Shown one piece after another: positions 20,396-31,538 of a stretch of DNA of 35,611 nt. The stretch spans positions 1-35,611 of the forward strand of contig JADZFO010000025.1 in assembly GCA_020849855.1 (NCBI GenBank). The letters are read 5' to 3'. The notes under the pieces are model-generated. The model saw nothing but the letters and a program-made list of their open reading frames with translations. It had not been told where the DNA came from and did not search any database. The translations under genes were made by a program, and so were the position numbers. This DNA comes from a bacterium. Lineage in GTDB: Bacteria; 4484-113; JAFGCY01. The stretch's first letter is position 1. Each line of letters starts with the position of its first letter.

Positions 20396-21616
20396 CTACT
20401 CTTGAGAACTCTCGATCTCGGTTTCCTGTCGCTCCGGCAGCGCGCCGCTTCCCTTCCGGCTTTCGGCATGTTCCCGGCGGGCCAGTTCCACATCCCGCAG
20501 CAGCCAGTCCATGCGGTCGCTGGCATAGGCCTCGCAAAGCGCCTCGGCGATCACCCAGGCAATCGCGGCCTCGGCGACCACCGAGCCCGGCGCGACCACA
20601 CAGACATCGCTGCGCTGGTAGCGCGCCTTCCGGGCCTCGCCGGAGCGCAGGTCCAGGCTCTCCAGGGTCCGGTGCAGGGTGGCGATCGGCTTGAAGTGCA
20701 GGCGAACCACAATGGGCATGCCATTGCTCATCCCGCCCTCAATGCCGCCGGCGCGGTTGCTGCTGTGGATCCGGCCGTACTGCGCCTCGAGGCCCGGGTC
20801 GATTACGTCCTGCACCTCTGACCCAGGCCAGCCGGCTGCGGCTGTGGCCGGGCCGATCTCAGCGCCCTTGACGCTCTGGATGCTGACGGCGGCGCCGCTG
20901 AGGCGGGCATCCAGGCGGCGGTCCCACTGGGCATGACTGCCCAGGCCGACCGGCGCGCCGGTGACGAATACCTCGCAGGTGCCGCCCAGGGTATCCCCGG
21001 CCTGCCGGGCCGCATCAATCGCGGCGATCATTAGCGCGGAGCTATCGGAATCGGGACAGCGCACCTCGCTGGCCTCGGCGGCGCTGTGCTGGGCCGCGAT
21101 GTCCGCCGCATCCAGCAGTTCGTGGCAGGCCGGCCCGGCCAGCTCAACGCTGCCGATCCGGGTAACACGGCTGTAGACCTGGATACCTGCCTCCGCCAGC
21201 AGCGCCCTGGCCGCGGCACCGATGGCGACGCGCATGGCGGTCTCGCGGGCCGAGGCGCGCTCACTTATTGGCCGCGTCTCGTCGAAGCCATACTTCAGCG
21301 CACCGGCATAGTCGGCATGCCCGGGGCGCGGCACGGAATAGACCGGGATCTCGCGCTCGACCCAGTTGGGGTAATCGAGGTTCTCGATCAGCAGGCCCAA
21401 CGGCGCGCCGGTGGTGACCCCGCGGAACATGCCGCTCATGATCCGGGCGCGGTCACGCTCGATCTTCTGCCGCGCCCCGCGGCCATAGCCCTGCTGCCGC
21501 CGGGCCAGGTCGAGGGCCAGCATGTCCTCGCTGAGGGCCAGCCCGGCGGGCAGGCCATCAATGATCCCCAGCAGCGCCGGACCGTGGGAATCACCGGCCG
21601 TCAGATAGCGCAGCAT
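20396..21616 (-). CDS. aroC: Chorismate synthase
   Basis: AroC uses reduced FMN to make chorismate from EPSP, the last common step. The 406-aa product has the expected motifs: an N-terminal GDSHG (the family often has GESHG), RRQQGYGRGARQKIERD, SVPRPGHADYAGALKYG, SERASARETAMRVAIGA and GGIEGGMSNG. The ATG has a GGAGGGG Shine-Dalgarno sequence inside the end of aroE, which it overlaps by 26 bases. A 12-base palindrome (GATCAATTGATC, 20385-20396) touches its stop codon. The C-terminal tail (SRKGSGALPERQETEIESS) is poorly conserved in the family. Confidence 0.97.
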   Translation of the reverse strand: MLRYLTAGDSHGPALLGIIDGLPAGLALSEDMLALDLARRQQGYGRGARQKIERDRARIMSGMFRGVTTGAPLGLLIENLDYPNWVEREIPVYSVPRPGHADYAGALKYGFDETRPISERASARETAMRVAIGAAARALLAEAGIQVYSRVTRIGSVELAGPACHELLDAADIAAQHSAAEASEVRCPDSDSSALMIAAIDAARQAGDTLGGTCEVFVTGAPVGLGSHAQWDRRLDARLSGAAVSIQSVKGAEIGPATAAAGWPGSEVQDVIDPGLEAQYGRIHSSNRAGGIEGGMSNGMPIVVRLHFKPIATLHRTLESLDLRSGEARKARYQRSDVCVVAPGSVVAEAAIAWVIAEALCEAYASDRMDWLLRDVELARREHAESRKGSGALPERQETEIESSQE

Positions 21617-22481
21617 CGTGCCCCTCCGCGATGAGATAGTTCAGCAGCTCCTTGCCAGTGACATCACTGCCGGTCCAGATATTGAAGCTGTCGGCAGCCT
21701 GATAGCACAGCAGGCCGAGGCCGTTCATGGTCTTGTTGCCCGCCTTCTGCGCATCGTGCAAGAAGCGCGACAGCGGAGGGCTGTAGTTAAGGTCCATAAC
21801 CCAGGAGTGAGTTGGCAAGGGTCTACGCTGTGGCCATGGCGATTCCATAGCTCTCTCTCTACCGCCCAGCGGCGTAGCATTGATGATCAGGTCGTCGCCG
21901 TACCAACCGTCATTTCGCTCAGTCTCCATATACAAGTCGAGATCCTCAATCCGGCTGAGCTTAGTACACCAATAGGTCACATCCGGGTCGTCATCCTTCA
22001 ATATTGGTCGAACAGACTTATAGAACAACTCGATGACAGTTGTAACGGTATACGCACAGCCCATCGCTACCGCACGCCCAGCCGGCCCTGTCCCGATGAT
22101 TATCGTGCGTCCAATCTGCGAGTTGTTGTAGTCAATATTTATGTCTTTTACAAGCTGACACATTCCAGTGCAGTCGGTGTTGTAGCCTCTCCGTTGGATT
22201 CCATCAAAGTGAATTGTGTTGACTGCGCCAATCAGCTCAGCCTGTCTTTCTAACCAGTCCAGCTCTGACAGCACTGCCTCCTTGTGTGGCGTTGTCACGT
22301 TCAGCCCCGTGTAGCCCTGTGCACTCAGTTCTCTAACCAGCGCGCGCACCCCCGCTGCTTCGACCGGAAACAGCTCATAGCTTAGATCGATGCCGCGACT
22401 CTTTGCGGCATAGGCATGCAGCTTGGGGGAGAGCGAGTGCTCTACCGGCCAGCCGATCAGGCCGCAGCGGTACTTAGCCAT
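21591..22481 (-). CDS. aroE: Shikimate dehydrogenase, divergent nucleotide-binding half
   Basis: AroE reduces 3-dehydroshikimate to shikimate with NADPH. The 296-aa product keeps the substrate half: HSLSP (S16, S18), NVTTPHKE with catalytic K67, AVNT (N88), NTD (D103) and Q261 in LLCYQAADSF. The nucleotide half has the glycine loop GTGPAGRA (130-137). After it, though, it lacks the family's NRTxxR cofactor motif and reads TVTTVIELFYKSVRP instead. INATPLG and DLNYSPP are present. Codon and base use change here: about 21840-22330 is close to 45-53% GC, clearly below the flanking genes. The ATG overlaps aroA's end by eight bases. It is probably functional, but cofactor preference may differ. Confidence 0.9.
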   Translation of the reverse strand: MAKYRCGLIGWPVEHSLSPKLHAYAAKSRGIDLSYELFPVEAAGVRALVRELSAQGYTGLNVTTPHKEAVLSELDWLERQAELIGAVNTIHFDGIQRRGYNTDCTGMCQLVKDINIDYNNSQIGRTIIIGTGPAGRAVAMGCAYTVTTVIELFYKSVRPILKDDDPDVTYWCTKLSRIEDLDLYMETERNDGWYGDDLIINATPLGGRERAMESPWPQRRPLPTHSWVMDLNYSPPLSRFLHDAQKAGNKTMNGLGLLCYQAADSFNIWTGSDVTGKELLNYLIAEGHDAALSDGR

Positions 22482-23874
22482 GCTGCACCACGCTGGACAG
22501 CTTCTCCCAAAAGCCGGGGAAGCTGACGCTGACCGCGCCGGCGCCGGTGATAGTCGTCGGGCCAGCGGCCGCCAGCGCGCCGATGGCCAGAGCCATCGCG
22601 ATGCGATGGTCGCCGTGGCTGTCCACTACCCCGCCCTGCAGCTTTTGCGGGCCTTCGATGACAAAGCCGTCGGGCAGCTCTTCGATACGCCCGCCCATGG
22701 CACGGATGCCGGCAGCGATTGTCGCAATGCGGTCGCTCTCCTTGACCCGCAGCTCCTCGGCCCCCCGCACCTCAGTCCGCCCTTCGGCCTGAGTCGCCAG
22801 CACCGCCAGCAGCGGCAGTTCGTCGATCATGGCTGTGGTCTCATCGCGGCCCAGGCTGATGCCTTTCAGCCCGCCAGAGCGGACGGTGATGTCTGCCAGG
22901 GGCTCGCCGCCCTGAGTTTGTTCGTTGCTCAGCTCAACCACTGCGCCCATCCGGCGCAGGGCCTCCAGCATGCCGGTGCGGCCGGGGTTAACCCCGACTG
23001 CGCTGACGGTCAGCTCGCTGCCGGGCAGCAGGGCCGCCGCCCCGGCGAAGAACATCGCGGAACTGATATCCCCCGGCACGGTCATGTTCAGGGGGCTGAG
23101 CTTCGAGTCCTCGCCGATGCAGACCACCGCGTTGCTGGCCTGGATCGGCGCGCCCATCTCCTTCAGCATCAGCTCAGTGTGGTTACGGGTCATTGCCCGG
23201 TCAATCACTGTGCAGCCCCAGCCCGACACGATGCCGGCCAGCAGGACCGCGCTCTTGACCTGGGCGCTTGGCACCTGCATGTCCAACTCGCCATACTTCA
23301 GCCTGCCGCCATGAATGACCACGGGCAGACAGCCGGGCTGCTGCAGGTAGCTGAAGCGCGCGCCCATGCCTTCCAGGGGCTTGCTAACGCGCAGCATCGG
23401 GCGCTGGCTCAGCGACCAGTCGCCGCTCAGCCGCGTGTCGAACTGCTGCCCGGCCAGCACACCCATCAGCAGCCGCGCCGTGGTGCCGCTGTTGCCGGCG
23501 TCGAGGCCTTCAGCGGCTGACCGAAGGCCCTGCACGCCGACGCCGTTTATGACCACGCGGCCGCCGCTGAGTTCGCCTGCAATCTCAACCCCCAGCGCCC
23601 TCAGGCAGCGCAGTGTGCTGTTCAGGTCCTGCGAGTCCGGCGCGCCGAGCACCTCGGCACGGCCCTCAGCCAGGGCGTTGAAGATCAGCGCCCGGTGGCC
23701 AATGCTCTTGTCGCCCGGCATGCTCAGGCTGCCGGACACACGCTGCGCCGGCTCGACCATGCGCTCATCCACTCTGCCCTGGAAGGCAGCGACCTGCGCC
23801 GTGCGGGCATCGCCATGCACAGCGCCGCTGAAGCCGCCATCGCCTTGCAGCTTGTTGGGGTCGCCGATGTCCAT
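22474..23874 (-). CDS. aroA: 3-phosphoshikimate 1-carboxyvinyltransferase (EPSP synthase)
   Basis: AroA joins PEP and shikimate-3-phosphate, the sixth shikimate step and the glyphosate target. The product has about 466 residues. PGDKSIGHR, DAGNSGTTARLLMG, RPMLRVSKPL, RVKESDRIA and GDHRIAMA are visible. GNSGTT and RPMxRV match the Bacillus-like class II type more than the E. coli type, so glyphosate tolerance is possible but inferred. About 40 residues precede the first family-like segment (VSGSLSMPGDKS), which is longer than usual. The start lies at TGATG overlapping the aroF stop; a GTG one codon earlier is also possible. Confidence 0.96.
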   Translation of the reverse strand: MDIGDPNKLQGDGGFSGAVHGDARTAQVAAFQGRVDERMVEPAQRVSGSLSMPGDKSIGHRALIFNALAEGRAEVLGAPDSQDLNSTLRCLRALGVEIAGELSGGRVVINGVGVQGLRSAAEGLDAGNSGTTARLLMGVLAGQQFDTRLSGDWSLSQRPMLRVSKPLEGMGARFSYLQQPGCLPVVIHGGRLKYGELDMQVPSAQVKSAVLLAGIVSGWGCTVIDRAMTRNHTELMLKEMGAPIQASNAVVCIGEDSKLSPLNMTVPGDISSAMFFAGAAALLPGSELTVSAVGVNPGRTGMLEALRRMGAVVELSNEQTQGGEPLADITVRSGGLKGISLGRDETTAMIDELPLLAVLATQAEGRTEVRGAEELRVKESDRIATIAAGIRAMGGRIEELPDGFVIEGPQKLQGGVVDSHGDHRIAMALAIGALAAAGPTTITGAGAVSVSFPGFWEKLSSVVQHG

Positions 23875-24890
23875 CACAGGCTCCGGTCCACCGCGTCGGC
23901 GATGCGTCTGAGGCCCGGGATCATCGCCTGGAACTGCTGCGGCGCCAGGCTCTGCGCGCCGTCGCTCCAGGCGTGATCAGGGTCATGGTGCACCTCGACG
24001 ATCAGGCCGTCAGCCCCGGCCGCGATGGCTGCCCGGGAGGTGGCGGCGACAAGGTCGCGCTTGCCGGTGGCATGGCTGGGGTCGACGATCACCGGCAGGT
24101 GCGTGAGCTGCTTGAGCAGCGGCACCGCGTTGATGTCCAGGGTGTTGCGGGTATAGGTCTCGAAGGTGCGGATGCCGCGTTCGCAGAGCACTACCTGGCT
24201 GTTGCCGTTGGCCAGCAGGTACTCAGCGCTCATCAGCAGTTCCTCGATTGAGGCCATCAGGCCGCGCTTGAGCAGCACCGGCTTGTTGCACTGCCCGGCC
24301 GCCTCCAGCAGGGCGAAGTTCTGCATGTTGCGGGCCCCGATCTGCAGCATGTCGGCATAGTCGGCCACCAGCGGCACAAGCTCCGGCGCGATGACCTCTG
24401 TCACCACCGGCAGGCCAGTGCGCTCCCGGACTCGCGCCAGAATCTCCAGCCCTTTGACCGCGAGGCCCTGAAAGCTGTAGGGCGAGGAGCGCGGCTTATA
24501 GGCCCCGCCGCGCAGGATCTGCGCGCCGTCGGCCAGCACGGCCTCCGCCGCCGCCTGAGTCTGCTCCTCGGTCTCGACGCTGCAAGGCCCGGCCATCAGG
24601 CAGACCCGCTCGGCGCCGATGACGACATGCCGCACATGCACCAGGGTGTCCTGGGGGCAGAACTCGCGGGAGGCCAGCTTGAAGGGCCGCTTGAGGCCGG
24701 TGACCTCCTCTACCCCCGGCAGGGCTGCAAAGAGCTCCGGCCGCAGCTCGGGGGTGGCGTTGATCACGCCGATGCTGGTGCGCCCGCTGGAGTTGCTGAT
24801 CCGCGGCGTGAGGCCCTCGGCCTCGACCATCCGCAGCACGGCGCTGACTTCATGCAGGCTGGCTTCCTGCTGCATTACAACAACCATCAT
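23874..24890 (-). CDS. aroF: DAHP synthase with N-terminal ferredoxin-like regulatory domain
   Basis: This is the entry enzyme of the pathway, joining erythrose-4-phosphate and PEP. The 338-aa product is of the AroA-I-beta type, like that of Thermotoga maritima. An N-terminal ferredoxin-like domain (about residues 1-70) is known in that enzyme to mediate feedback inhibition by Tyr/Phe. It is followed by a KDO8P-synthase-like barrel. Metal-binding C103 lies in [44 protein letters not shown] and [10 protein letters not shown] are conserved. No chorismate mutase domain is attached. The ATG overlaps the trpA stop as ATGA. It sits exactly between the trp block and the other aro genes. Confidence 0.96.
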   Translation of the reverse strand: MMVVVMQQEASLHEVSAVLRMVEAEGLTPRISNSSGRTSIGVINATPELRPELFAALPGVEEVTGLKRPFKLASREFCPQDTLVHVRHVVIGAERVCLMAGPCSVETEEQTQAAAEAVLADGAQILRGGAYKPRSSPYSFQGLAVKGLEILARVRERTGLPVVTEVIAPELVPLVADYADMLQIGARNMQNFALLEAAGQCNKPVLLKRGLMASIEELLMSAEYLLANGNSQVVLCERGIRTFETYTRNTLDINAVPLLKQLTHLPVIVDPSHATGKRDLVAATSRAAIAAGADGLIVEVHHDPDHAWSDGAQSLAPQQFQAMIPGLRRIADAVDRSL

Positions 24891-25723
24891 GGCGTGACTC
24901 CTTCGGTCTGCGCGGCTGGTAGGGAATCCAGAGCACCGCGCATTTCACTGAGTAACTGACTGACGTTATCCACGGCAGCCTGGGGGCTGGCGGCAGAGCT
25001 GATCAGGTTGACCAGCGCGCTGCCGACGATGACGCCATCCGCCAGCGCGGCAGCCTCTGCCGCCAGGGCCGGGGTGCTGATGCCAAAGCCGATCAGCAGC
25101 GGCAGGTCGGTGTGGCGCCGGACCCGCTGCACAAAGGCTGGCAGGTCTTCCGGCAAACCTGTTCGTGCGCCGGTAACTCCCGCGACTGATACCAGGTAGA
25201 CAAAGCCCTGCGCTGCCTGGCAGATGCGGGCGATGCGCTCATCCGGCGTGGTCGGCGCGACCAGGCGGATCAGGTCAATGCCCTGCTGCGCCAAAGCCGC
25301 GCCGACTGCGCCTTCCTCCCCCAGCGGCAGATCCGGAAAGATCGCGCCGCTGATCCCTGCCGCGGCGGCCTGAATGGCGAAGCTTCCAGCTCCACAGGCC
25401 AGCACCGGGTTGATGTAAGTCATGGTAATCAGCGGGGCCTTTGTGCCGGCACCTGCCGCCGCCTTCAAGGCGGCCTCGATAGTGACGCCCTGTTTCAGCG
25501 CCTCGGTTGAGGAAAGCTGGATCGCCGGGCCGTCGGCCAGCGGATCGCTGAAGGGCAGGCCGATCTCGATTGCGTCTGCACCGGCTGCTTCGGCAGCGCT
25601 TAGCAGCGCGCTGAAAGTCGGCATGTCGGGATACCCAGCAGTGAAGAAGGGCAGCAGCAGCTTGCGGCCACTGGCGCGCAGCTCCTGCAGGTGAGTGCCG
25701 AGGCTCTTGCGGGCAGTACTCAT
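24887..25723 (-). CDS. trpA: Tryptophan synthase alpha subunit
   Basis: TrpA cleaves indole-3-glycerol phosphate to indole, which is channelled to TrpB. The 278-aa TIM barrel shows [25 protein letters not shown] with the catalytic Glu, the second catalytic site ITMTYINPV region, [12 protein letters not shown] and GFGISTPA. It overlaps both neighbours by four bases (ATGA). It directly follows the fused trpFB, so both synthase subunits are made side by side. Confidence 0.97.
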   Translation of the reverse strand: MSTARKSLGTHLQELRASGRKLLLPFFTAGYPDMPTFSALLSAAEAAGADAIEIGLPFSDPLADGPAIQLSSTEALKQGVTIEAALKAAAGAGTKAPLITMTYINPVLACGAGSFAIQAAAAGISGAIFPDLPLGEEGAVGAALAQQGIDLIRLVAPTTPDERIARICQAAQGFVYLVSVAGVTGARTGLPEDLPAFVQRVRRHTDLPLLIGFGISTPALAAEAAALADGVIVGSALVNLISSAASPQAAVDNVSQLLSEMRGALDSLPAAQTEGVTP

Positions 25724-27612
25724 GGCCGTACCTCGCCGCTCAGGCCGAGCGCCTTGGTCACGATTCCGAGATCCTTGTCGCCGCGTCCAGAGAGGTTGAC
25801 CAGTATCCGACTGCCGGGCTGCGCACTGGCTTGTTTCGCCGCCAGGGCGAGGGCATGACTGCTTTCCAACGCGGGCAAAATGCCTTCAAGTCGCGCCAGC
25901 ATCTGAAAGGCCGCCAGGGCCTCGGCATCCGTAACGGCGTGGTACTTCACTCGGCCGACATCCTTCAGGAAACTGTGCTCGGGGCCGACGCCGGGATAGT
26001 CGAGCCCGGCAGAGATCGAGTGCACCGGGCTGACCTGGCCATGCGTGTCTTGCAGCAGGTAGCTCAGTGCGCCATGCAGCACGCCGGGGCGGCCCATGGT
26101 CAGGGTCGCGGCGTGCGCTCCGTCCAGCCCTTCCCCACCCGCCTCGGCACCCAGCAGCGCAACCTCGCGGTCATAAAGGAATGCATGGAAGATACCCAGC
26201 GCGTTGGAGCCGCCGCCGACGCAGGCGATGACGCTGTCCGGCAGACCGCCGGCCTGCTCCAGCATCTGCGCCCGGGCCTCGATTCCAATCACGCGCTGGA
26301 AGTCGCGCACCATCGAGGGATAGGGATGCGGCCCAACGGTCGAGCCGATCAGGTAGTAGCTGTCGTTTACGTTGGTGACCCAGTCGCGGATCGCCTCAGA
26401 TGTTGCATCTTTCAGCGTCTGCGTGCCAGCCGTGACGGGGCGCACCTCCGCGCCGAGCAGCTTCATGCGCTGCACATTCGGCGCCTGGCGCTGCACGTCC
26501 TCGGCGCCCATGTAGACCACGCAGTCCAGTCCCAGCAGGGCGCAGACCGTGGCCGTGCCGACGCCATGCTGACCGGCGCCGGTCTCGGCGATGATCCTCC
26601 GCTTGCCCATCCGCCGCGCCAGCAGGGCCTGCCCGAGGCAGTTATTCAGCTTGTGCGCACCGGTGTGCAGCAGGTCCTCGCGCTTCAGGTAGATCTCCGC
26701 TCCAAGATCGCTGCTCAGACGAGCCGCGTGATACAAGGGCGTGGCCCGCCCGGCATAGTTCCTCAGCAGCCCGTCGAGCTCAAGCTGAAAGCCGGTGTCG
26801 CTGATGGCGAGCTGATACTCCCGCTCGAGCGCCTCAAGCGCCGGCACCAGCGTCTCCGGCACATAGGCCCCGCCGTGGCTCTGGCCAAAGGCACCGAAGC
26901 GGCCACGCGGGGCAAAGCTGTGCCCTGCATGTCCGCTGGTCCCCCTGTCGCTGGCGATTGCAGTCGCCTCAGAAACACTGCGGCAAAAGGCCCTGACTGC
27001 TGCCGGGTCCTTGCGGCCGGCTCCCGCCTCAACGCCTGAGGCGACGTCCACGCCGTAAGGCTGAACCACTTCACAGGCCAGCCTGACAATCTCCGGCGTG
27101 AGGCCGCCGGCAAGGAATACCGGCTTGCCCAGGGCCTTGGCCTGCTCAGCCAGACGCCAGTCAAATGGCAGGCCTCGGGCATCCAGCAGCAGGTAATCAA
27201 CGCTGTCCTCGCGGGCCAGCTCCAGGCCCGAGGCATATAGCTCCGGCAGAGGATAGACAGCCAGCATCAGGGGCCTGGCACAGCGCTGGCGGATCAGCGC
27301 CAGATCTGCCGCGCTGAAGTCGCCGTGCAGCTGCACAATGTCCAGGCCGCAGTGCCCGCAGATGGCAACGATGTCATCAATGCTCTGGTCCTTAAAGACC
27401 CCGACAGCTTTGAAACGCGAGCGGTCCAGGCTGGCCAGAATCTCCGACGCGCTCTCCCGGCTGACCATTCGCGGGCTGTTGGCAAAGACGAAGCCCAGGT
27501 ACTCTGCCCCGGCCTCCAGAGAGAGCGCGGCGTCGGCAGCATTGGTGATGCCGCAGATCTTGACCTTGATTGCTGTGCTCGGGCTGGCCGTCGCCGCTTG
27601 CAGGCTGCTCAA
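25720..27612 (-). CDS. trpFB: Fused phosphoribosylanthranilate isomerase / tryptophan synthase beta
   Basis: One 630-aa chain carries steps 3 and 5b of tryptophan synthesis. The TrpF barrel (about residues 15-212) has KICGIT with catalytic C20, FVFANSPR and catalytic D144 in LLLDARG, plus GGLTPE and DVASGVE. A linker of about 25 residues (213-238) joins TrpB (about 239-625). There [25 protein letters not shown] with the PLP lysine K321, ETGAGQHG, and the phosphate-binding GGGSNALG are intact. The start is a TTG with a GGGGAGG Shine-Dalgarno sequence, overlapping the trpC stop. Both active sites look functional. Fusions of TrpF to TrpB in this order are uncommon; TrpC-TrpF fusions are the familiar kind. 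Confidence 0.96.
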   Translation of the reverse strand: MSSLQAATASPSTAIKVKICGITNAADAALSLEAGAEYLGFVFANSPRMVSRESASEILASLDRSRFKAVGVFKDQSIDDIVAICGHCGLDIVQLHGDFSAADLALIRQRCARPLMLAVYPLPELYASGLELAREDSVDYLLLDARGLPFDWRLAEQAKALGKPVFLAGGLTPEIVRLACEVVQPYGVDVASGVEAGAGRKDPAAVRAFCRSVSEATAIASDRGTSGHAGHSFAPRGRFGAFGQSHGGAYVPETLVPALEALEREYQLAISDTGFQLELDGLLRNYAGRATPLYHAARLSSDLGAEIYLKREDLLHTGAHKLNNCLGQALLARRMGKRRIIAETGAGQHGVGTATVCALLGLDCVVYMGAEDVQRQAPNVQRMKLLGAEVRPVTAGTQTLKDATSEAIRDWVTNVNDSYYLIGSTVGPHPYPSMVRDFQRVIGIEARAQMLEQAGGLPDSVIACVGGGSNALGIFHAFLYDREVALLGAEAGGEGLDGAHAATLTMGRPGVLHGALSYLLQDTHGQVSPVHSISAGLDYPGVGPEHSFLKDVGRVKYHAVTDAEALAAFQMLARLEGILPALESSHALALAAKQASAQPGSRILVNLSGRGDKDLGIVTKALGLSGEVRP

Positions 27613-28411
27613 TTCACCGCCTCCCCGCGCAGTTCACGCAGCAGGGCCGCCGGGTCCTCAGCCCGCAGCAGGGCCTCGCCGATGAGAAAGCCCTTCACGC
27701 CCAGCATCTGCAGCGAGGCCAGCTGGTCGCGCTGCCGGATCCCGCTCTCGGCGACAAGGGTGATGTCCGGGGCGATGCGCTGCTTAAGCTGCGCCAGTCG
27801 CTCCACCACGGTCAGGTCTGTAGAGAAAGTCTGCAGGTCCCGGCTGTTTACGCCAATCATGCCGGCCCGGGCCGCCAGGGCGCGTTCAAACTCCGCCTCG
27901 TTATGCACCTCAACCAGGGCCTCAAGGCCGCAGGAATGGGCGCACTCAATCAGCCGGCCAAGGGCAGGATCATCAAGTATGCGCACGATTAGCAGCACGA
28001 TGTCCGCACCCATGGCCTTGCTCTCAAACACGCCATACTCGTCCAGGATGAAGTCCTTGCGCAGTATGGGAAGGTGCACAGCCTCGCGGACGATCTGCAG
28101 GTCGCCGGGCTGCATGCCAAAGAAGCGCTCATCCGTCAGCACTGAAATTGCGGCTGCCCCGCCTTCGGCATAGGTCCGCGCCAGCGCCGCGATTTCCAGG
28201 CCGGGACGCAGCTCGCCGGCGCTGGGCGAGCGCCGTTTGATCTCAGCAATAATCCCGCCGCGACGCTCGAGATCGGCCCTAACGCTGAAGTTCTGCGGCT
28301 GCCCGAGAACCTCGCCGCGCAGCTCTTCAAGTGAGCGCCGGCTGCGGCGCAGCTCCAGCTCCTGCTGCTTATGCTGCACGATCTGCTCCAGGATGCCCTG
28401 TGACTGCGTCA

Positions 28412-28415
<4 letters not shown>
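27609..28415 (-). CDS. trpC: Indole-3-glycerol phosphate synthase
   Basis: TrpC closes the indole ring (fourth tryptophan step). The 268-aa barrel has [69 protein letters not shown] and VAESGI, all standard. The start is a GTG with AGGAGG seven bases away, directly followed by an ATG that overlaps the trpD stop (TGATG). Unlike E. coli, no TrpF domain is attached; TrpF is instead on the next ORF with TrpB. Confidence 0.96.
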
Positions 28416-29439
<1,024 letters not shown>

Positions 29440-29443
<4 letters not shown>

Positions 29444-30027
29444 GCCGGCACCCCGCTGGCGAGCTGATGCATGGCGAGGAAGTTCTCAATAATCATCTGT
29501 CCCTGTGGTGTCAGGATAGACTCAGGATGGAACTGGACTGCGCAAGCCAACCCGGCGCGGTGGCTCAGGCCCATGATCTCGCCCTGGCTGGTGTAGGCCG
29601 TCACATCCAGTTCAGGCGACAGCGTCTCAGGGTCAACAACAAGCGAGTGGTAGCGCATGGCGCTGAAAGGGTTGGGTAGCCCGCGGAACAGGCCGCGACT
29701 GTTGTGGTAGACGGGCGAGGTTTTGCCGTGCATCTGGCGCCCGGCCCGAACCACACTGGCGCCGCAGGCCTGCCCAAGGGCCTGCAGACCCAGGCACACA
29801 CCAAATATCGGCTTACTGGCGCTGAACTCCTGAAGCACCTCCAGGATACAGCCGGAATCTTCCGGCCTGCCAGGACCGGGACTGATGACGATGGCCTGGG
29901 GATCTAGCCGCTGTATGCGCGCAACGTCCGTCTCATCGTTGCGCTTGACGGCTACAGGCATGTACCGCGCGAACATCTGCACCAGGTTGTAAGTGAAGCT
30001 GTCGTAGTTGTCTATGATCAGAAGCAC
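29440..30027 (-). CDS. trpG: Anthranilate synthase glutamine amidotransferase subunit
   Basis: TrpG releases ammonia from glutamine for TrpE. The 195-aa class I amidotransferase has the triad C78 (FGVCLGLQ), H167 and E169 (QFHPES), with GPGRPEDSG forming the usual N-terminal loop. The start is a GTG overlapping the trpE stop by one base (TAGTG). Such a subunit can also serve p-aminobenzoate synthesis when no separate PabA exists; that cannot be judged here. Confidence 0.96.
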
Positions 30028-31538
30028 TAGATCCCCTCCTCTGCAAGGCGAATCGCCTCCCGGACAGCTGCCATCTTGGCCAGGGTCTCGTTGTATTCAG
30101 CCTCCGGCTCGCTATCAGCCACAATACCAGCTCCGGCCTGCAGGACATAGTCCTGGCCGCGCATCAGGATGGTGCGGATTGCTATGCACATGTCCATATC
30201 GCCTGTGGAGCCAAAATAGCCGACTGCGCCGCTGTATGGCCCGCGACGGCTTGGCTCCAGTTCTTCAATGATTTCCATCGCGCGCACCTTTGGCGCTCCG
30301 CTGACTGTCCCGGACGGGAAGGTAGCCTGCAGCAGCCCGAAGCAGTCGCTGGCCGCGCCAAGTCGGCCGGTGACATTGGTAACCAGATGCATCACATGGC
30401 TGAAGCGTTCGACCTTCATGAAGTGAGGCACCTTGACCGTGTCCACTTCGCAGACGCGGCCCAGGTCGTTGCGGGCCAGGTCAACCAGCATCACGTGTTC
30501 AGCGCGCTCCTTCTCAGATGCGAGCAGGTCGCGCTCCAACGCCTGGTCTTCGTCCTCGCTCTGCCCGCGGCGACGTGTGCCGGCAATGGGATTGAGAAGG
30601 GCGTTTCCTCGCTCCAGCTTGACCAGGACTTCTGGCCATGAGCCAATTATCCTCAGCTCCCCGAAGTCGAGGTAATACATATAGAGCGTCGGGTTGAGCA
30701 TGCGAAGCGCCCGGTAGACCTGGAATGGCGCCGCGGTCGTTTTACCAGTCAGACGGTGTGAGAGCACAACCTGAAAGATGTCACCAGCCGCGATGTACTC
30801 CTTCGCCTTTCTGACCGCATCTTCGAAGGCTGCCTTGCCGAACTCAGACACTGGCTCAACCCTTTCCGAATCAGAGTGTGGATGGGCCGTTACTGGCAAG
30901 AGCGGCCCGAGGAGCGCCTGCCGGGCGACTTCAATCGCCTGCAAGGCGCTGCCATAGGCCGCCCGCGGGTCTGTTTCAGAGGCAGGAGGGAGGCTCAAGA
31001 TGCGAATCAGGCGCCGGGCATGGTCAAATTCAACGATCGTCTCAGGAAGCAGCAGCAGCATATCGGGCAGCCCAAGCAAGTCTGGCTTGGACGCGGGGAG
31101 TCGCTCAAAATGCCGAACCAGGTCGTACCCCAGGAAACCAGCGGCACCGCCAAGTAGGGGTGGAATACCTGACATTGCACCAGCGCCCAGGCGGTTGATC
31201 GTCTGCCTGACAAAAGAAAGCGGATCATCCTGAGACATCGCTGCGGTCTCAGTGCCTTCTCTTGATACCAGCGTGTATGTCTTGTCTCGCAGTTCAATGT
31301 ACCGCGAGACACCAGTTGCAATGAAACTGTAGCGCCCCAGGCGCTCGCCGCGCTCAGCACTCTCCAGCAGGAACCCGCCGGAATCACCGCCGCGGGCTCG
31401 GGCTGCCGCATTTAGTTTGAGGTAGGCGGTTACAGGCGTGTCAAGATCGGCCGGCATTTGCAGGCTGATCGCGCAATCCTGCCCGCGCTCGCGCAGCAAC
31501 AGATAGCTATCGAGGTCTGGTTGGGCTTGGGCCGTCAT
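30027..31538 (-). CDS. trpE: Anthranilate synthase component I
   Basis: TrpE makes anthranilate from chorismate and ammonia, the first tryptophan step. The 503-aa product has the N-terminal LLES element (57-60) known to bind feedback-inhibiting tryptophan, so allosteric control is likely kept. The catalytic chorismate-binding domain (about 240-500) shows VLSHRL, NPIAGTRRRG, EHVMLVDLARNDLGRVC and GAPKVRAMEIIEELEPSRRGPYSG. It opens the twelve-gene cluster. A GGAG Shine-Dalgarno sequence lies five bases before the ATG. Base composition in the first half is slightly lower in GC than in the other cluster genes. Confidence 0.97.
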   Translation of the reverse strand: MTAQAQPDLDSYLLLRERGQDCAISLQMPADLDTPVTAYLKLNAAARARGGDSGGFLLESAERGERLGRYSFIATGVSRYIELRDKTYTLVSREGTETAAMSQDDPLSFVRQTINRLGAGAMSGIPPLLGGAAGFLGYDLVRHFERLPASKPDLLGLPDMLLLLPETIVEFDHARRLIRILSLPPASETDPRAAYGSALQAIEVARQALLGPLLPVTAHPHSDSERVEPVSEFGKAAFEDAVRKAKEYIAAGDIFQVVLSHRLTGKTTAAPFQVYRALRMLNPTLYMYYLDFGELRIIGSWPEVLVKLERGNALLNPIAGTRRRGQSEDEDQALERDLLASEKERAEHVMLVDLARNDLGRVCEVDTVKVPHFMKVERFSHVMHLVTNVTGRLGAASDCFGLLQATFPSGTVSGAPKVRAMEIIEELEPSRRGPYSGAVGYFGSTGDMDMCIAIRTILMRGQDYVLQAGAGIVADSEPEAEYNETLAKMAAVREAIRLAEEGI

